64,000 nucleotides of DNA from Saccharibacillus alkalitolerans. GTDB lineage: Bacteria > Bacillota > Bacilli > Paenibacillales > Paenibacillaceae. The position numbers and the translations under genes were made by a program. This document shows positions 8,241 to 17,802 of the stretch, one piece after another. The stretch spans positions 372,001 through 436,000 of the forward strand of contig NZ_JAAFGS010000001.1 of NCBI RefSeq assembly GCF_011090185.1. Reading direction: 5' to 3'. Positions within the stretch are counted from its first letter, which is position 1. Each line of letters starts with the position of its first letter. Under the pieces are notes generated by a model. That model made no database searches. It was not told where the DNA came from and worked only from the letters and a program-made list of their open reading frames with translations.

Positions 8241-9683
8241 ATGTTAAACGGAAAAAAAATTCTGCTCGGCGTGACCGGAGGCATTGCCGCTTACAAAGCG
8301 GCGACGCTGTGCAGCCAACTGTCGAAAGCGGGAGCGGAAGTCCAGGTCATCATGACGGAATCGGCGCAGCGGTTCATTCCGGCGCTGACGCTTCAGGTGC
8401 TGACGCGTCACTCCGTCCATACGGATACGTTCGACGAGCATAACCCGAAAGTCGTCAATCACATCGACCTGGCCGATTGGGCCGATCTGGTCCTGATCGC
8501 GCCGGCGACGGCCAACGTCATCGGCAAGCTGGCGAACGGCTTGGCCGACGACATGCTGTCCACGACGCTGCTTGCGGTAACCGCCCCGGTCATGGTCGCG
8601 CCGGCCATGAACGTGCATATGTACACCCATCCGGCCGTGGCGCAAAATATGCAAACGCTGGTCGACCGCGGCGTCCTGATGATCGAGCCGGGCGACGGCA
8701 TGCTGGCCTGCGGCTACGTCGGCAAAGGACGCATGGAAGAGCCGGAAAGCATCGTCGAGGTGCTGCGCGGGTTCTTCGCGGAACGCGATTCCCGTCCGGC
8801 GGCGCAGTCGGACGCAGCGGCGCCGATCGGAACGTCAGAGGAGACCGGCGAAGCGGAACGCGCGTTCCGCGATCCGGGTCCCGAGCCGTTTGCGGCCGCC
8901 GAACTGCGGACGGCGGCAGCCGGCAGCGCAGAGACGCTGTTCGCCACGGCCGGAGGAGCTGCGGAGTCGGGACTCGCGGATGTTTTGACCTCTTCGCCTT
9001 CGGCACCGCTTTCCGCGGAAGGTCCGCTCGCAGGCAAAAAGGTCGTCGTGACCGCCGGAGGAACGATCGAGCGTATCGATCCGGTCCGCTATATCACCAA
9101 CGACTCCTCGGGCAAGATGGGAATCGCGCTTGCGCAGGCGGCGCGCGACCTGGGGGCCGACGTCAAGCTGATCGCCGGCAAAGTGCAGGTTCCGCTTCCG
9201 CCGGATATTCCGGCCCTGCGCATCGAATCGGCGGAGGACATGTACGAGGCCTGCCTGAACGAGTGGGGCGGCACGGACGTGCTGATCATGTCCGCCGCGG
9301 TCGCCGACTACCGGCCGAAATCCAGTTCCCCGCGCAAAATCAAAAAGGTCGGCGATACGATGGCGCTGGAACTGGTCAAGACGGTCGACGTGCTTCAGAC
9401 GTTGGGCGCGCAGAAGGAGCATCAATTCCTGATCGGCTTCGCCGCCGAAACGCATGATCTGGATACGTACGCCGCCGAGAAGCTGCAGCGCAAAAACTGC
9501 GACCTGCTCGTCGCCAACGACGTGACGCAGACGGGCGCGGGGTTCGGTTCGGATACGAATATCGTGCGCATTTTCGGGCCGGAAGGACGCGTGGCCGATC
9601 TTCCGAAGCAGTCCAAGTACGATACCGCGCGCGGCATTCTGCTTGAAGCTTCGCGCCGCCTCGGCCAGGGAGCGACGCGATGA
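8241..9683 (+). CDS. coaBC: bifunctional phosphopantothenoylcysteine decarboxylase / phosphopantothenate-cysteine ligase
   Basis: Two successive steps of coenzyme A synthesis. The CoaC domain (~residues 1-180) has GVTGGIAAYKA, the PAMNVHMY motif and the substrate-clamp ACGYVGKGRMEEP with its active-site Cys (~156). The CoaB domain (~262-480) has VVVTAGGTIERIDPVRYITN, SSGKMG and the KIKK region. Between them is an Ala/Glu/Ser-rich linker of ~80 residues with no family similarity; most CoaBC proteins are ~400 residues, this one is 480. AGAAGGGGGAACGG precedes the start. The stop overlaps the priA start (ATGA). Confidence 0.96.
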   Translation: MLNGKKILLGVTGGIAAYKAATLCSQLSKAGAEVQVIMTESAQRFIPALTLQVLTRHSVHTDTFDEHNPKVVNHIDLADWADLVLIAPATANVIGKLANGLADDMLSTTLLAVTAPVMVAPAMNVHMYTHPAVAQNMQTLVDRGVLMIEPGDGMLACGYVGKGRMEEPESIVEVLRGFFAERDSRPAAQSDAAAPIGTSEETGEAERAFRDPGPEPFAAAELRTAAAGSAETLFATAGGAAESGLADVLTSSPSAPLSAEGPLAGKKVVVTAGGTIERIDPVRYITNDSSGKMGIALAQAARDLGADVKLIAGKVQVPLPPDIPALRIESAEDMYEACLNEWGGTDVLIMSAAVADYRPKSSSPRKIKKVGDTMALELVKTVDVLQTLGAQKEHQFLIGFAAETHDLDTYAAEKLQRKNCDLLVANDVTQTGAGFGSDTNIVRIFGPEGRVADLPKQSKYDTARGILLEASRRLGQGATR

Positions 9684-12253
9684 ATTTTGCCCGGGTTATC
9701 GTAGACGTGCCGGTGCGGGCGGTCAGCCGCCCGTTCGATTACCGGATTCCGCCCGAAATGCAGGAATGGATCGCCGTGGGCAGCCGCGTCGGAGTGCCTT
9801 TCGGCGGCCGGACGGTTCAAGGATTCGTCGTCGGGCTGACGGACGAAAGCGAGTACAAACACGGCCGGATCAAGCCCATTCGCGAACTGCTCGATCTGGT
9901 GCCGCCGCTTCCGGAAGATCTGGTGGAACTGGGAAGCTGGATCGCCGAAAAATATGCCTGCCACGAAACGACGGCGCTGCAGGCGATGATTCCTTCGGCG
10001 CTCAAAGGCAAGGCGGAACGCTTCATTCATGCGGCGCAGCCGGAGGAAGAAGCGCAGGAAAGCCAGGAGATCGAACGGCTGCTGGAGGAAATCCCGGAAG
10101 AATCGGGCGAGTTGTCGCTGTTCGGAGGACAGGCGGCTTCCGACGTGCCTTCCGCGTTGGAGATCGTTCGGTATGTGCGCAGCCGCGGTCAGGTCAAGGC
10201 GGAACAGCTGCGCCAGAACTTCCCGGGCCGCGAAAAAATGGTGCAGGCGCTGATTCGCGGGGGCCTGCTGTTCGAGAGCCAGGAAATTCGCGATCGGATG
10301 GGCCGCAAAACGATCAAGACCGTCGAACTGAACGTCGATGCGCAGCGGGCGGCGGAAGAGCTGGAGAACTTTCCGGCGAGAGCCAAAAAGCAAAGGGAAG
10401 TGTTCGAGTTTCTGACGCAGCTCGGCGTGCCGATGGCGCTGAAGGACGTGCTGAGCACGCTCGGCGTGACGGCCAGCGCGGTCAAGTCGCTCGAGGACAA
10501 AGGGCTTGTCCGGCTGGAGGACGTGGAAGTATTCCGCGATCCTTACGCCGGACGCGACTTCAAGCCGAGCGCGGCGCCGAAGCTGACGGCCGAGCAGCAG
10601 CAGGTATACGACGCCGTCGTCGGACGGTTGAACCAGCGGCGCGAAGGCGTCTTCCTGCTGCACGGCATCACGGGCAGCGGAAAGACGGAAGTGTATCTGC
10701 AGTCGATCGAGCGCTGCATCGCGCAGGGACGGCAGGCGATCGTGCTCGTTCCGGAAATTTCGCTGACGCCGCAGATGGTAGAGCGCTTCAAGAGCCGATT
10801 CGGCTCCAAGGTCGCCGTCATGCACAGCCGCCTGTCGGGCGGAGAACGCTATGACGAATGGCGCAAGATCCGCGAAGGACGGGTACAGGTGGCGATCGGC
10901 GCGCGTTCCGCCATCTTCGCCCCGTTCAAGGACATCGGCCTGATCGTGATGGACGAAGAACACGAATCGTCGTACAAGCAGGAAGAAAGCCCGAAATACC
11001 ACGCCCGGAACGTGGCGGTGAAGCGGGCGGAGCAGCATAATGCGGTCGTGATCCTCGGTTCCGCGACGCCGTCGCTGGAGACGTATCATGCGGCGCGCTC
11101 GCAGAGCGATCCGCATTTCTCGCCGCTGCTCGCGGAGATTTCGCTGCGGGCGCTGGGAAGCGAACTGCCGGGAGTCAAGATCGTGGACATGAGGGAAGAA
11201 TTGAAAGAAGGCAACCGTTCCATGTTCAGCCGCGAGCTGCACCATGCGATCCAGCAGCGGCTGGAACGGAAGGAGCAGACGGTGCTGCTGCTGAATCGGC
11301 GCGGCTATTCGACATTCGTCATGTGCCGGACCTGCGGCTATGTGGCGGAATGTCCGAACTGCGATATCTCGCTGACGTTCCATCAGCGCTCGAACAATCT
11401 GCGATGCCATTACTGCGGTCATGCCGAGCCGATTCCGGACACTTGTCCGGAGTGCGGCAGCGAGCATATCCGATATTTCGGCACCGGGACCCAGCGGGTC
11501 GAGGAAGAACTGGCCAAGCTGTTCCCGGGCATCCGCGTCGTGCGGATGGACGTGGATACGACAAGCGAAAAAGGGGCGCACGAAAAGCTGCTGCAGCAGT
11601 TCCGCGACAAAAAAGCGGACGTGCTGCTCGGCACGCAGATGGTCGCCAAAGGTCTGGACTTCCCGGACGTGACGCTGGTCGGGGTCATCGCCGCGGATTC
11701 GGCATTGAACCTGCCCGACTTCCGGGCGGGCGAGAAGACGTTCCAGCTGCTCACGCAGGTCGCGGGACGCGCGGGGCGGCATCATCTGCCCGGCGAAGTG
11801 TTTATCCAATCGTACAATCCCGACCACTACTCGATCCAGCACGCCTCGAAGCACGATTATCATTCGTTCGTGCGCGAGGAGCTGGGTCACCGCCGCAAAT
11901 TGGGTTATCCGCCGTACTGCCGACTGATTCTCGTGACGTTCTCGCACGAGCAGCTGCCGGTCGTCGTGCGGATGGCCGAAAATTACGCGGCGATGGTCAA
12001 GGAAAAGGCGCACGCCCGCGGCTGGCTGGCCCGCATGGACAAGCTGGTCCCGAACGTGCTCGATCTGCTCGGACCGATCGCGTCGCCGATTCCCCGCATC
12101 AAAAATAGATACAGATTTCAATGTATGATAAAATGGCGTGGAGATATGGACGCCGCCCTGCTGGCGCGGGAAATCGCGGACGAACTGGAAGACACGGCGA
12201 AGGAGCAGGATCTGCTCATCAGCATCGACGTGGATCCCCAGGTCATGATGTGA
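9680..12253 (+). CDS. priA: primosomal protein N' (replication-restart helicase PriA)
   Basis: Binds stalled or D-loop forks and reloads the replicative helicase. The protein has 857 residues. The N-terminal 3'-BD domain starts FARVIVDVPVRAVSRPFDYRIP; Walker A GITGSGKTEVYL is at ~329; the DEAH-type box MDEEHE is at ~424; a two-zinc region of paired CxxC motifs (CRTC, CPNC, CHYC, CPEC) is at ~549-595; helicase motif VAGRAGR and a C-terminal domain follow. Complete. Slightly longer than the ~730-810 residues of relatives because of an acidic insertion around residues 115-155 and an extra winged-helix-like region. ATGA overlap with coaBC indicates translational coupling. The stop codon lies inside a terminator hairpin. 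Confidence 0.97.
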   Translation: MNFARVIVDVPVRAVSRPFDYRIPPEMQEWIAVGSRVGVPFGGRTVQGFVVGLTDESEYKHGRIKPIRELLDLVPPLPEDLVELGSWIAEKYACHETTALQAMIPSALKGKAERFIHAAQPEEEAQESQEIERLLEEIPEESGELSLFGGQAASDVPSALEIVRYVRSRGQVKAEQLRQNFPGREKMVQALIRGGLLFESQEIRDRMGRKTIKTVELNVDAQRAAEELENFPARAKKQREVFEFLTQLGVPMALKDVLSTLGVTASAVKSLEDKGLVRLEDVEVFRDPYAGRDFKPSAAPKLTAEQQQVYDAVVGRLNQRREGVFLLHGITGSGKTEVYLQSIERCIAQGRQAIVLVPEISLTPQMVERFKSRFGSKVAVMHSRLSGGERYDEWRKIREGRVQVAIGARSAIFAPFKDIGLIVMDEEHESSYKQEESPKYHARNVAVKRAEQHNAVVILGSATPSLETYHAARSQSDPHFSPLLAEISLRALGSELPGVKIVDMREELKEGNRSMFSRELHHAIQQRLERKEQTVLLLNRRGYSTFVMCRTCGYVAECPNCDISLTFHQRSNNLRCHYCGHAEPIPDTCPECGSEHIRYFGTGTQRVEEELAKLFPGIRVVRMDVDTTSEKGAHEKLLQQFRDKKADVLLGTQMVAKGLDFPDVTLVGVIAADSALNLPDFRAGEKTFQLLTQVAGRAGRHHLPGEVFIQSYNPDHYSIQHASKHDYHSFVREELGHRRKLGYPPYCRLILVTFSHEQLPVVVRMAENYAAMVKEKAHARGWLARMDKLVPNVLDLLGPIASPIPRIKNRYRFQCMIKWRGDMDAALLAREIADELEDTAKEQDLLISIDVDPQVMM

Positions 12254-12275
12254 CGCGGTCCTCCGCGTCTTTTTT
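12252..12275 (+). terminator. intrinsic terminator overlapping the priA stop codon
   Basis: GACGCGG-TCCT-CCGCGTC followed by six T residues. The left arm begins within the TGA of priA, so a translating ribosome reaching the stop would cover the hairpin. Confidence 0.8.
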
Positions 12276-12349
12276 GTTGAAAGGCATGCGCGGAGAACTG
12301 TACGGGGCGGAAACGACTATGAATATTGTTTTGAGGAAGGTGCTTGGCG

Positions 12350-12832
12350 ATGGCTATAAGAATGATCGTAAAAGAACCCGATGAGGTTCTGCATAAGAAG
12401 GCGAAGGAAGTCGCGAAAATCACGCCGAATGTCCAAAAGCTGATGAGCGATATGGCGGAAACGATGTACGACGCGCAGGGCGTCGGCCTCGCTGCCCCGC
12501 AGGTCGGCATTTTGAAAAGGATTATCGTGATCGACGTGGGCGACGAGAACGGTTTGATCGCGATGATCAATCCCGAAATTACGGCCAGGGAGGGCGAGCA
12601 GTTCGGACCGGAAGGCTGCCTCAGCATTCCCGGGCTGAACGGCGACGTGCGCCGGGCGATGACGGTGACGGTCAAAGGGCTGAACCGCGACGGGGAAGAA
12701 TTCACCGTGACGGGCAGCGGCCTGCTGGCCAGGGCGTTCCAGCATGAGATCGACCACTTGGACGGCGTTCTGTTTACGGACGTGGCGGACAAAGTGTATG
12801 AACCTGCCCGCGAGAGCGCGGCAAAGGAGTGA
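12350..12832 (+). CDS. def: peptide deformylase
   Basis: Removes the formyl group from nascent N-terminal methionine. All three deformylase motifs are present: GVGLAAPQVG, EGCLSIPG (metal Cys) and QHEIDHLDG (two metal His and catalytic Glu). The length of 160 residues fits the short class like B. subtilis DefA. ATG 12350 is selected because GAGGAAGG ends 9 bases upstream; the TTG at 12344 would lie too close. Followed immediately by fmt, its functional partner. Confidence 0.96.
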   Translation: MAIRMIVKEPDEVLHKKAKEVAKITPNVQKLMSDMAETMYDAQGVGLAAPQVGILKRIIVIDVGDENGLIAMINPEITAREGEQFGPEGCLSIPGLNGDVRRAMTVTVKGLNRDGEEFTVTGSGLLARAFQHEIDHLDGVLFTDVADKVYEPARESAAKE

Positions 12833-12837
12833 GCGGA

Positions 12838-13779
12838 ATGAAAAGAGTCGTATTTATGGGAACCCCGCAGTTCGCGGTATCCTGCCTGGAGGCACTGCTG
12901 GAGTCGGAGTGCAACATTGTAGCGGTCGTGACCCAGCCGGATCGCCCGCAGGGCCGAAAAAAGGTGCTGACCCCGTCGCCGGTAAAAGAGGCGGCGCTCA
13001 AGCATCATCTGCCGGTGCTGCAGCCGGAGCGCATGCGCGATAAGGATGCCGTCGAAGAGCTGGCGTCGTTCCATCCGGATCTGATCGTGACGGCGGCTTA
13101 CGGGCAAATTCTGCCGAAGTCGCTGCTTGACGTGCCGGAACTCGGCTGCGTGAACGTGCACGGATCGCTGCTGCCGGCTTACCGAGGAGGGGCGCCGATT
13201 CAGCGCGCGATCATAAACGGCGAAACGAAGACGGGCATTACGCTGATGTATATGGCCCAAGGTCTGGACACCGGAGACATGATCGCGAAGACCGAAGTGG
13301 AGATAACGGACGAGGATACTTCGGGTACGCTCTTCGCCAAGATGAGCGAAGCGGGAGCCGAGCTGCTCAAGCGCGAACTGCCGCGTCTGCTGCATGGCCG
13401 CGTACAGGCCGAGCCGCAGGACGAATCGCTGGCTTCGTACGCGCCGAATTTGACGCGCGAGGACGAGCGGATCGACTGGAGCCGTTCGCCGCGGGAGATC
13501 TTCAATCAGGTTCGCGGTTTGTCGCCGTTTTCCGGCGGATATGCGCTGTGGAACGGCGAAGTGTTCAAAGTATGGGAAGTGCAGCGCCCGGAAGAGAACG
13601 GACCGGAAGCGGGAGCGGCGCCGGGCACGGTGCTCGACGTGAGCGATAAAGCGATCGTCGTCGCCTGCGGCGGCGGCGCGGTTCGTTTGACAAAAGTGCA
13701 TCCGGCCGGCAAAAAAGCGATGCCGGTGTCCGATTTCGTGCGCGGCGCGTCGATGCAGACGGGGACGGTGCTGGCATGA
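12838..13779 (+). CDS. fmt: methionyl-tRNA formyltransferase
   Basis: Formylates initiator Met-tRNA using 10-formyl-THF. Begins MKRVVFMGTPQFAVSCLEALL, with the catalytic-loop region NVHGSLLPAYRGGAPIQRAI and the C-terminal tRNA-binding domain (ARDDERIDWSR-like block followed by NQVRGLSPFSGGYALW). The protein has 313 residues, standard. AAGGAG at 12824-12829 is 8 bases from ATG 12838, so this start is preferred over the in-frame GTG at 12829. The stop overlaps the rsmB start. Confidence 0.96.
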   Translation: MKRVVFMGTPQFAVSCLEALLESECNIVAVVTQPDRPQGRKKVLTPSPVKEAALKHHLPVLQPERMRDKDAVEELASFHPDLIVTAAYGQILPKSLLDVPELGCVNVHGSLLPAYRGGAPIQRAIINGETKTGITLMYMAQGLDTGDMIAKTEVEITDEDTSGTLFAKMSEAGAELLKRELPRLLHGRVQAEPQDESLASYAPNLTREDERIDWSRSPREIFNQVRGLSPFSGGYALWNGEVFKVWEVQRPEENGPEAGAAPGTVLDVSDKAIVVACGGGAVRLTKVHPAGKKAMPVSDFVRGASMQTGTVLA

Positions 13780-15719
13780 GCGCGGCGGAAGGGAACGGCA
13801 AGCGTCCCCAAGGGACGGGCATTCGGATGTTCGGAGGAGCGAAATCGTCCGGAAGCGGAAGCTTCGATCCGAACAAGCCGGAAGGACAGACTAAAGCTTC
13901 CGGTCGTAAGCAGGCGGACGGCCGCAAGCCGGCAGCTTCGGGCAGGAAGCCTGCCGAGCGCCGCGGCAATGCGCCATTCGCGGAGAAGCGGATCGCGGCG
14001 AAGCGGGGACAGGGAGCCGAATCGGCTTCCAAAACGGATGCGAAGCCGGCTTACGGAAAGCGGGCTTCGGCGAGCGCGAGACCGGGAACCGGAGCCAAGC
14101 CTGCTGCGGGCACAACGCCGGCGAAGGGCGGTAAGCCGGTACCGGGCATGAAATCGTCTTCCGCGGCGAAGCCCGCAGCCGGATCGCCATCCGGCCCGGC
14201 GCCGAAACCTCGTCCGGCCGCCAAGCCGGAAACCGCGTCCAAAGCTCCGGCGAAGCCGGCCGCTTCCCGGCGCGCAGCCGCACAGCCGCCGCGTCAGCCG
14301 AAGCCGACCAGCGCGGCCGAGCGCATCGCCGCCAAAGGCGCGAAGAGCGGCGGCGAAGCTCCGCGCCGGAGAAAAGTGCAGGTCACCGCTCGCGAAGCCG
14401 CGCTGAACGTGCTGGCCGGCGTCGACGAGAGCGGCGCTTACAGCAACCTGCTGCTCAACCGTACGCTTCAACAGGCGGAACTGAGTCCGGCGGATGCGGG
14501 GCTCGCCACGGAGCTGGTCTACGGAACGATCGCGCGTCAGGCGACGCTGGATTACTTCCTGAATCTCTTTATCAAGAGCGGCGTCAAGCGGTTGAATCCG
14601 TGGGTACGGGGACTGCTGCGCATGTCGCTGTATCAGATCAAGTACCTCGACCGGATTCCTCCGCATGCGGCGGTGAACGAAGCGGTTGAAATCGCCAAGA
14701 AACGGGGCCATCAGGGCATCGCTTCGATGATCAACGGCGTGCTGCGCAGCGTGCTGCGCGAAGGCGACGAATTGAAGATTCCCGGCGACCTGCCGACGAA
14801 CGAGCGAATCGCGCTGCAGCATTCGCATCCGCAGTGGCTGGTCGAACGCTGGATCGCCCAGTACGGCGAGGAGACGGCGGAAGCCGTCTGCGCGGCGAAC
14901 AATGAGCCGCCGAAGGTCAGCATCCGGGTCAATCCGCTGAAGATCGGCCGCGAGGAACTGCTGCGCGAGCTGGAGGCGGAGGGACGCATCGTACGTCCTT
15001 CCGAGCTTTCCCCGCAGGGAATCATCGTCGAAAGCGGCGGCAATATGGCGAACGACCGGCTGTACCGCGACGGACGTTTCAGCATTCAGGACGAAAGCTC
15101 GATGCTGGTCGCCGAAGCGCTGGCGCCGGAACCGGGCATGAGCGTGCTCGACTGCTGCGCAGCGCCCGGAGGCAAGACGGCGCATATCGCCGAGAAGATG
15201 AGAGACCGCGGCCGCATCGTCGCCAACGACCTGCACGAGCACAAGCAGGGACTGATCGCGGAACAAGCCGAGCGGCTGGGCTTGACTTCGGTCGAGACGA
15301 GCGTCGGCGACGCGCTGTCGCTGAAAGAGCGCTTCGAACCGGCCTCGTTCGATCGGGTTCTGCTCGACGCGCCCTGCTCCGGCTTCGGCGTGATCCGGCG
15401 CAAGCCGGATCTGCGCTGGGCCAAGACGCCGGACGACGCGGCGTCGATCGCGCGCCTGCAGCGTCAGCTGCTGGCCGGCGTGGCGGAGCTCGTGAAGCCG
15501 GGCGGCATCCTTGTCTACAGCACGTGCACGATCGAGCGCGAGGAAAACCAGCGCGCCGTCGCCGAGTTCCTGCGCGACCATGCGGAATTCGTCGCCGAGC
15601 CGTTCGACGTGCCGGCGCTCGCGGACGCGCCGCAGACCGGCGGTGCAGGCGTGCAGATTCTGCCGAACCAATTCGGTTCGGACGGATTCTACATCGCCCG
15701 CCTGCGGCGAAGAGGTTAG
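13776..15719 (+). CDS. rsmB: 16S rRNA (cytosine-967-C5)-methyltransferase with long basic N-terminal extension
   Basis: Methylates C967 of 16S rRNA. The conserved protein starts near residue ~199 (VTAREAALNVLAGVDE, NusB-like RNA-binding domain), followed by the SAM-binding Rossmann fold (LDCCAAPGGKTAHIAEKM ~455), DAPCSGFGVIRRKPDLRW (~530) and catalytic Cys in YSTCTIEREEN (~580). Residues 1-~198 are an unusual Lys/Ala/Pro/Gly-rich, strongly basic low-complexity segment not found in B. subtilis or E. coli RsmB (~430-450 residues). The ATG overlaps the fmt stop (ATGA), and no other start signal occurs near residue 199, so the extension is probably translated. Confidence 0.94.
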   Translation: MSAAEGNGKRPQGTGIRMFGGAKSSGSGSFDPNKPEGQTKASGRKQADGRKPAASGRKPAERRGNAPFAEKRIAAKRGQGAESASKTDAKPAYGKRASASARPGTGAKPAAGTTPAKGGKPVPGMKSSSAAKPAAGSPSGPAPKPRPAAKPETASKAPAKPAASRRAAAQPPRQPKPTSAAERIAAKGAKSGGEAPRRRKVQVTAREAALNVLAGVDESGAYSNLLLNRTLQQAELSPADAGLATELVYGTIARQATLDYFLNLFIKSGVKRLNPWVRGLLRMSLYQIKYLDRIPPHAAVNEAVEIAKKRGHQGIASMINGVLRSVLREGDELKIPGDLPTNERIALQHSHPQWLVERWIAQYGEETAEAVCAANNEPPKVSIRVNPLKIGREELLRELEAEGRIVRPSELSPQGIIVESGGNMANDRLYRDGRFSIQDESSMLVAEALAPEPGMSVLDCCAAPGGKTAHIAEKMRDRGRIVANDLHEHKQGLIAEQAERLGLTSVETSVGDALSLKERFEPASFDRVLLDAPCSGFGVIRRKPDLRWAKTPDDAASIARLQRQLLAGVAELVKPGGILVYSTCTIEREENQRAVAEFLRDHAEFVAEPFDVPALADAPQTGGAGVQILPNQFGSDGFYIARLRRRG

Positions 15720-15824
15720 GACGCCGGAGCCCGCAAACGTCCGCGCGTCCGAAAAACAATTTTGGACGGCGCCGGTGCTTCTTTTGAACGGGACCGCAGC
15801 AAAAAGACATCTCCGACCGATAAT

Positions 15825-15875
15825 AAAGAGGGACCTCCGCCGAAGCCCGTTACGGGACGGCCGGGGTTCTTCTTT
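15825..15875. terminator. long hairpin between rsmB and rlmN, probable terminator
   Basis: Bases 15825-15841 pair with 15859-15875 over ~17 bp (three G-T wobbles, one mismatch), and the apex holds CCCG/CGGG. The arms end in AAAGAG and CTTCTTT; there is no pure T run, so efficiency is uncertain. Confidence 0.55.
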
Positions 15876-15901
15876 AGCATGGACGGCTTTTGTGCTAATA
15901 T
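15873..15901 (+). promoter_or_regulatory. putative rlmN promoter with extended -10
   Basis: TGCTAATAT (15893-15901) is a TGn-extended -10 element. The matching -35 position (15873-15878, TTTAGC) is poor. It lies ~58 bases upstream of the rlmN ATG, immediately after the hairpin. Confidence 0.4.
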
Positions 15902-15958
15902 AGATAAGATGGAAAGCGGTAAAGTCAATAAATCAACGAACAGGGGATATCCGACAAC

Positions 15959-17017
15959 ATGAAACCTTTCATATACGATTATAATCTCGACGACCTGCAG
16001 CAGTGGGTCAAGGAGAACGGCGAAGCGGCGTTCCGCGCCGACCAAATTTTCGATTGGCTGTACGTCAAGAGAGTGTCCAGCTTCGAGGAAATGACCAATC
16101 TGTCGAAGGCGCTGCGCACCAAGCTGGACGAGCAGTTCGCGTTCGTGACGCTGAACGAAATCACCAAGTTCAAATCCAAAGACGGCACGGTAAAGTTCCT
16201 CTTCGGCCTGCACGACGAACACGCGATCGAGACGGTCGTCATGAAGCACAATTACGGCAACAGCGTCTGCGTGACGACCCAGGTCGGCTGCCGCATCGGC
16301 TGCACGTTCTGCGCGTCCACGCTGGGCGGATTGAAGCGGAATCTGACGGCCGGCGAGATCGTGGCCCAGGTCGTGGAAGCGCAAAAAATTCTCGACGCGG
16401 ACGGCGAGCGCGTAAGCAGCATCGTCATCATGGGTTCGGGCGAACCGTTCGAGAACTATGACGCCACGATGAAGTTTTTGCGCATCATGATTCACGAAAA
16501 AGGTCTGAACATCGGACAGCGCCACATTACCGTTTCGACAAGCGGCATCGTGCCGAACATCTACAAGTTCGCCGACGAAGACACGCAGATCAATCTGGCG
16601 ATTTCCATTCACGCGCCGAACGACAAGCTGCGTTCCAAGCTGATGCCGGTCAACCGCCGCTTCCCGTTCGAAGACGTCATGGCCTCGCTCGATTACTACG
16701 TGGAAAAAACGGGACGCCGCCTGACGTTCGAATACGCGCTGATCGGCGGGGTAAACGACCAGGCCGAGCATGCCCAGGAACTGGCGGACGTGCTCAAGAC
16801 CCGTATGGCGCACGTCAATCTGATTCCGGTCAACCACGTGCCGGAACGCAAATATGTCCGCACGTCGCGCAGCGACATTTTCAACTTCCAGCGCATTTTG
16901 ACCGAAAACGGCATCAATGCGACGATCCGCCGGGAACAGGGGCACGACATTGCGGCCGCCTGCGGGCAACTGCGCGCCAAGCATATGGAAAAAGGACAGG
17001 AAAAGGCTGCGAGGTGA
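15959..17017 (+). CDS. rlmN: dual-specificity 23S rRNA (A2503-C2) / tRNA (A37-C2) methyltransferase
   Basis: A radical SAM enzyme of 352 residues. The iron-sulfur motif CRIGCTFC is at ~104-111. [11 protein letters not shown] holds the family region where GMGEP normally occurs (here GSGEP), and [10 protein letters not shown] and [11 protein letters not shown] are present. The catalytic Cys is in the conserved C-terminal block [28 protein letters not shown] precedes the start by a few bases. It lies upstream of stp as in B. subtilis. Confidence 0.95.
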   Translation: MKPFIYDYNLDDLQQWVKENGEAAFRADQIFDWLYVKRVSSFEEMTNLSKALRTKLDEQFAFVTLNEITKFKSKDGTVKFLFGLHDEHAIETVVMKHNYGNSVCVTTQVGCRIGCTFCASTLGGLKRNLTAGEIVAQVVEAQKILDADGERVSSIVIMGSGEPFENYDATMKFLRIMIHEKGLNIGQRHITVSTSGIVPNIYKFADEDTQINLAISIHAPNDKLRSKLMPVNRRFPFEDVMASLDYYVEKTGRRLTFEYALIGGVNDQAEHAQELADVLKTRMAHVNLIPVNHVPERKYVRTSRSDIFNFQRILTENGINATIRREQGHDIAAACGQLRAKHMEKGQEKAAR

Positions 17018-17022
17018 GTTAG

Positions 17023-17802
17023 GTGATTCATACCGTTCATGCAACGCATATCGGAAACGTACGCAGCATCAACGAAGACCTGTCGTGGGTCGGCCGGATC
17101 AAGCCGGGCGGCTATACGCTGGGCATCGTGGCGGACGGAATGGGCGGCCACCTGGCCGGAGATACGGCAAGCCGGCTGACGGTCGAGACGATCGTCGCCG
17201 ACTTGAGCGGGCTGGAACCCGGCCTGTCGCTCGAAGCTTGCGAAGCCGCGCTCAGCGACGCGATTTTGCATGCCAACGAAGTGGTGTACCGGCAGGGAGA
17301 ATCGGACATCCGCTACCACAACATGGGGACGACGGTCGTAGCCGTGCTGCTCAGCGGAGCCGAAGGAATTATCGGACATATCGGCGACAGCCGGGCCTAC
17401 AAGGTGGATTCGGACGGCATCGAGCGTCTGACCGACGATCATACGCTCGTGAACGAGCTGCTCAAAAGCGGTCAGATCAGTCCGCAGGAAGCCGGTTCGC
17501 ATCCGCGGCGAAACGTGCTGACGAGAGCGCTCGGAACCGATGCGGAAGTGAAGGTCGATCTCGGGCGGGTGGCCTTGAACCGGGGAGAGGCCCTGATTCT
17601 GTGCAGCGACGGACTCAGCAATTTCGTGGCCGAAGCCGAGATGATGCGCACGGTGCTGAAGCCGGGTGCGGCGCTCGAAGATCGCGCGCATAAGCTGGTT
17701 CGAATGGCGCTGAATTCCGGAGGCGACGACAACATTACGGTCGCCTTGTTTGAAAACGGGCGCGCCGGTCAGGACGCGGCGACGAAGGAGTGGGTACAAT
17801 GA
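17023..17802 (+). CDS. stp: PP2C-type serine/threonine phosphatase (PrpC/Stp)
   Basis: Manganese-dependent protein phosphatase that reverses PrkC phosphorylation. The 259-residue PP2C core has GNVRSINEDLSW (motif 1 Asp), VADGMGGHLAGD (motif 2), GTTVVAVLL, IGDSRAYK, LTDDHTLVNEL, CSDGLSNFV and GGDDNITVALF (motif 11). The start is a GTG with GAGGTGAG just upstream. The four-base overlap with prkC (ATGA) and gene order match B. subtilis prpC-prkC. Confidence 0.95.
   Translation: MIHTVHATHIGNVRSINEDLSWVGRIKPGGYTLGIVADGMGGHLAGDTASRLTVETIVADLSGLEPGLSLEACEAALSDAILHANEVVYRQGESDIRYHNMGTTVVAVLLSGAEGIIGHIGDSRAYKVDSDGIERLTDDHTLVNELLKSGQISPQEAGSHPRRNVLTRALGTDAEVKVDLGRVALNRGEALILCSDGLSNFVAEAEMMRTVLKPGAALEDRAHKLVRMALNSGGDDNITVALFENGRAGQDAATKEWVQ

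Noticed and set aside
9422-12121. 899-codon open frame on the minus strand over coaBC/priA
   Set aside because: It is an antisense shadow of priA. The composition (Arg/Gln/His-rich) is an artefact of GC-rich codon use, and no start signal or family pattern is present.
13506-15671. 721-codon minus-strand frame over rsmB
   Set aside because: Antisense of RsmB; considered because of the odd N-terminal extension, but the + strand frame is coupled to fmt and continues into the conserved domain.
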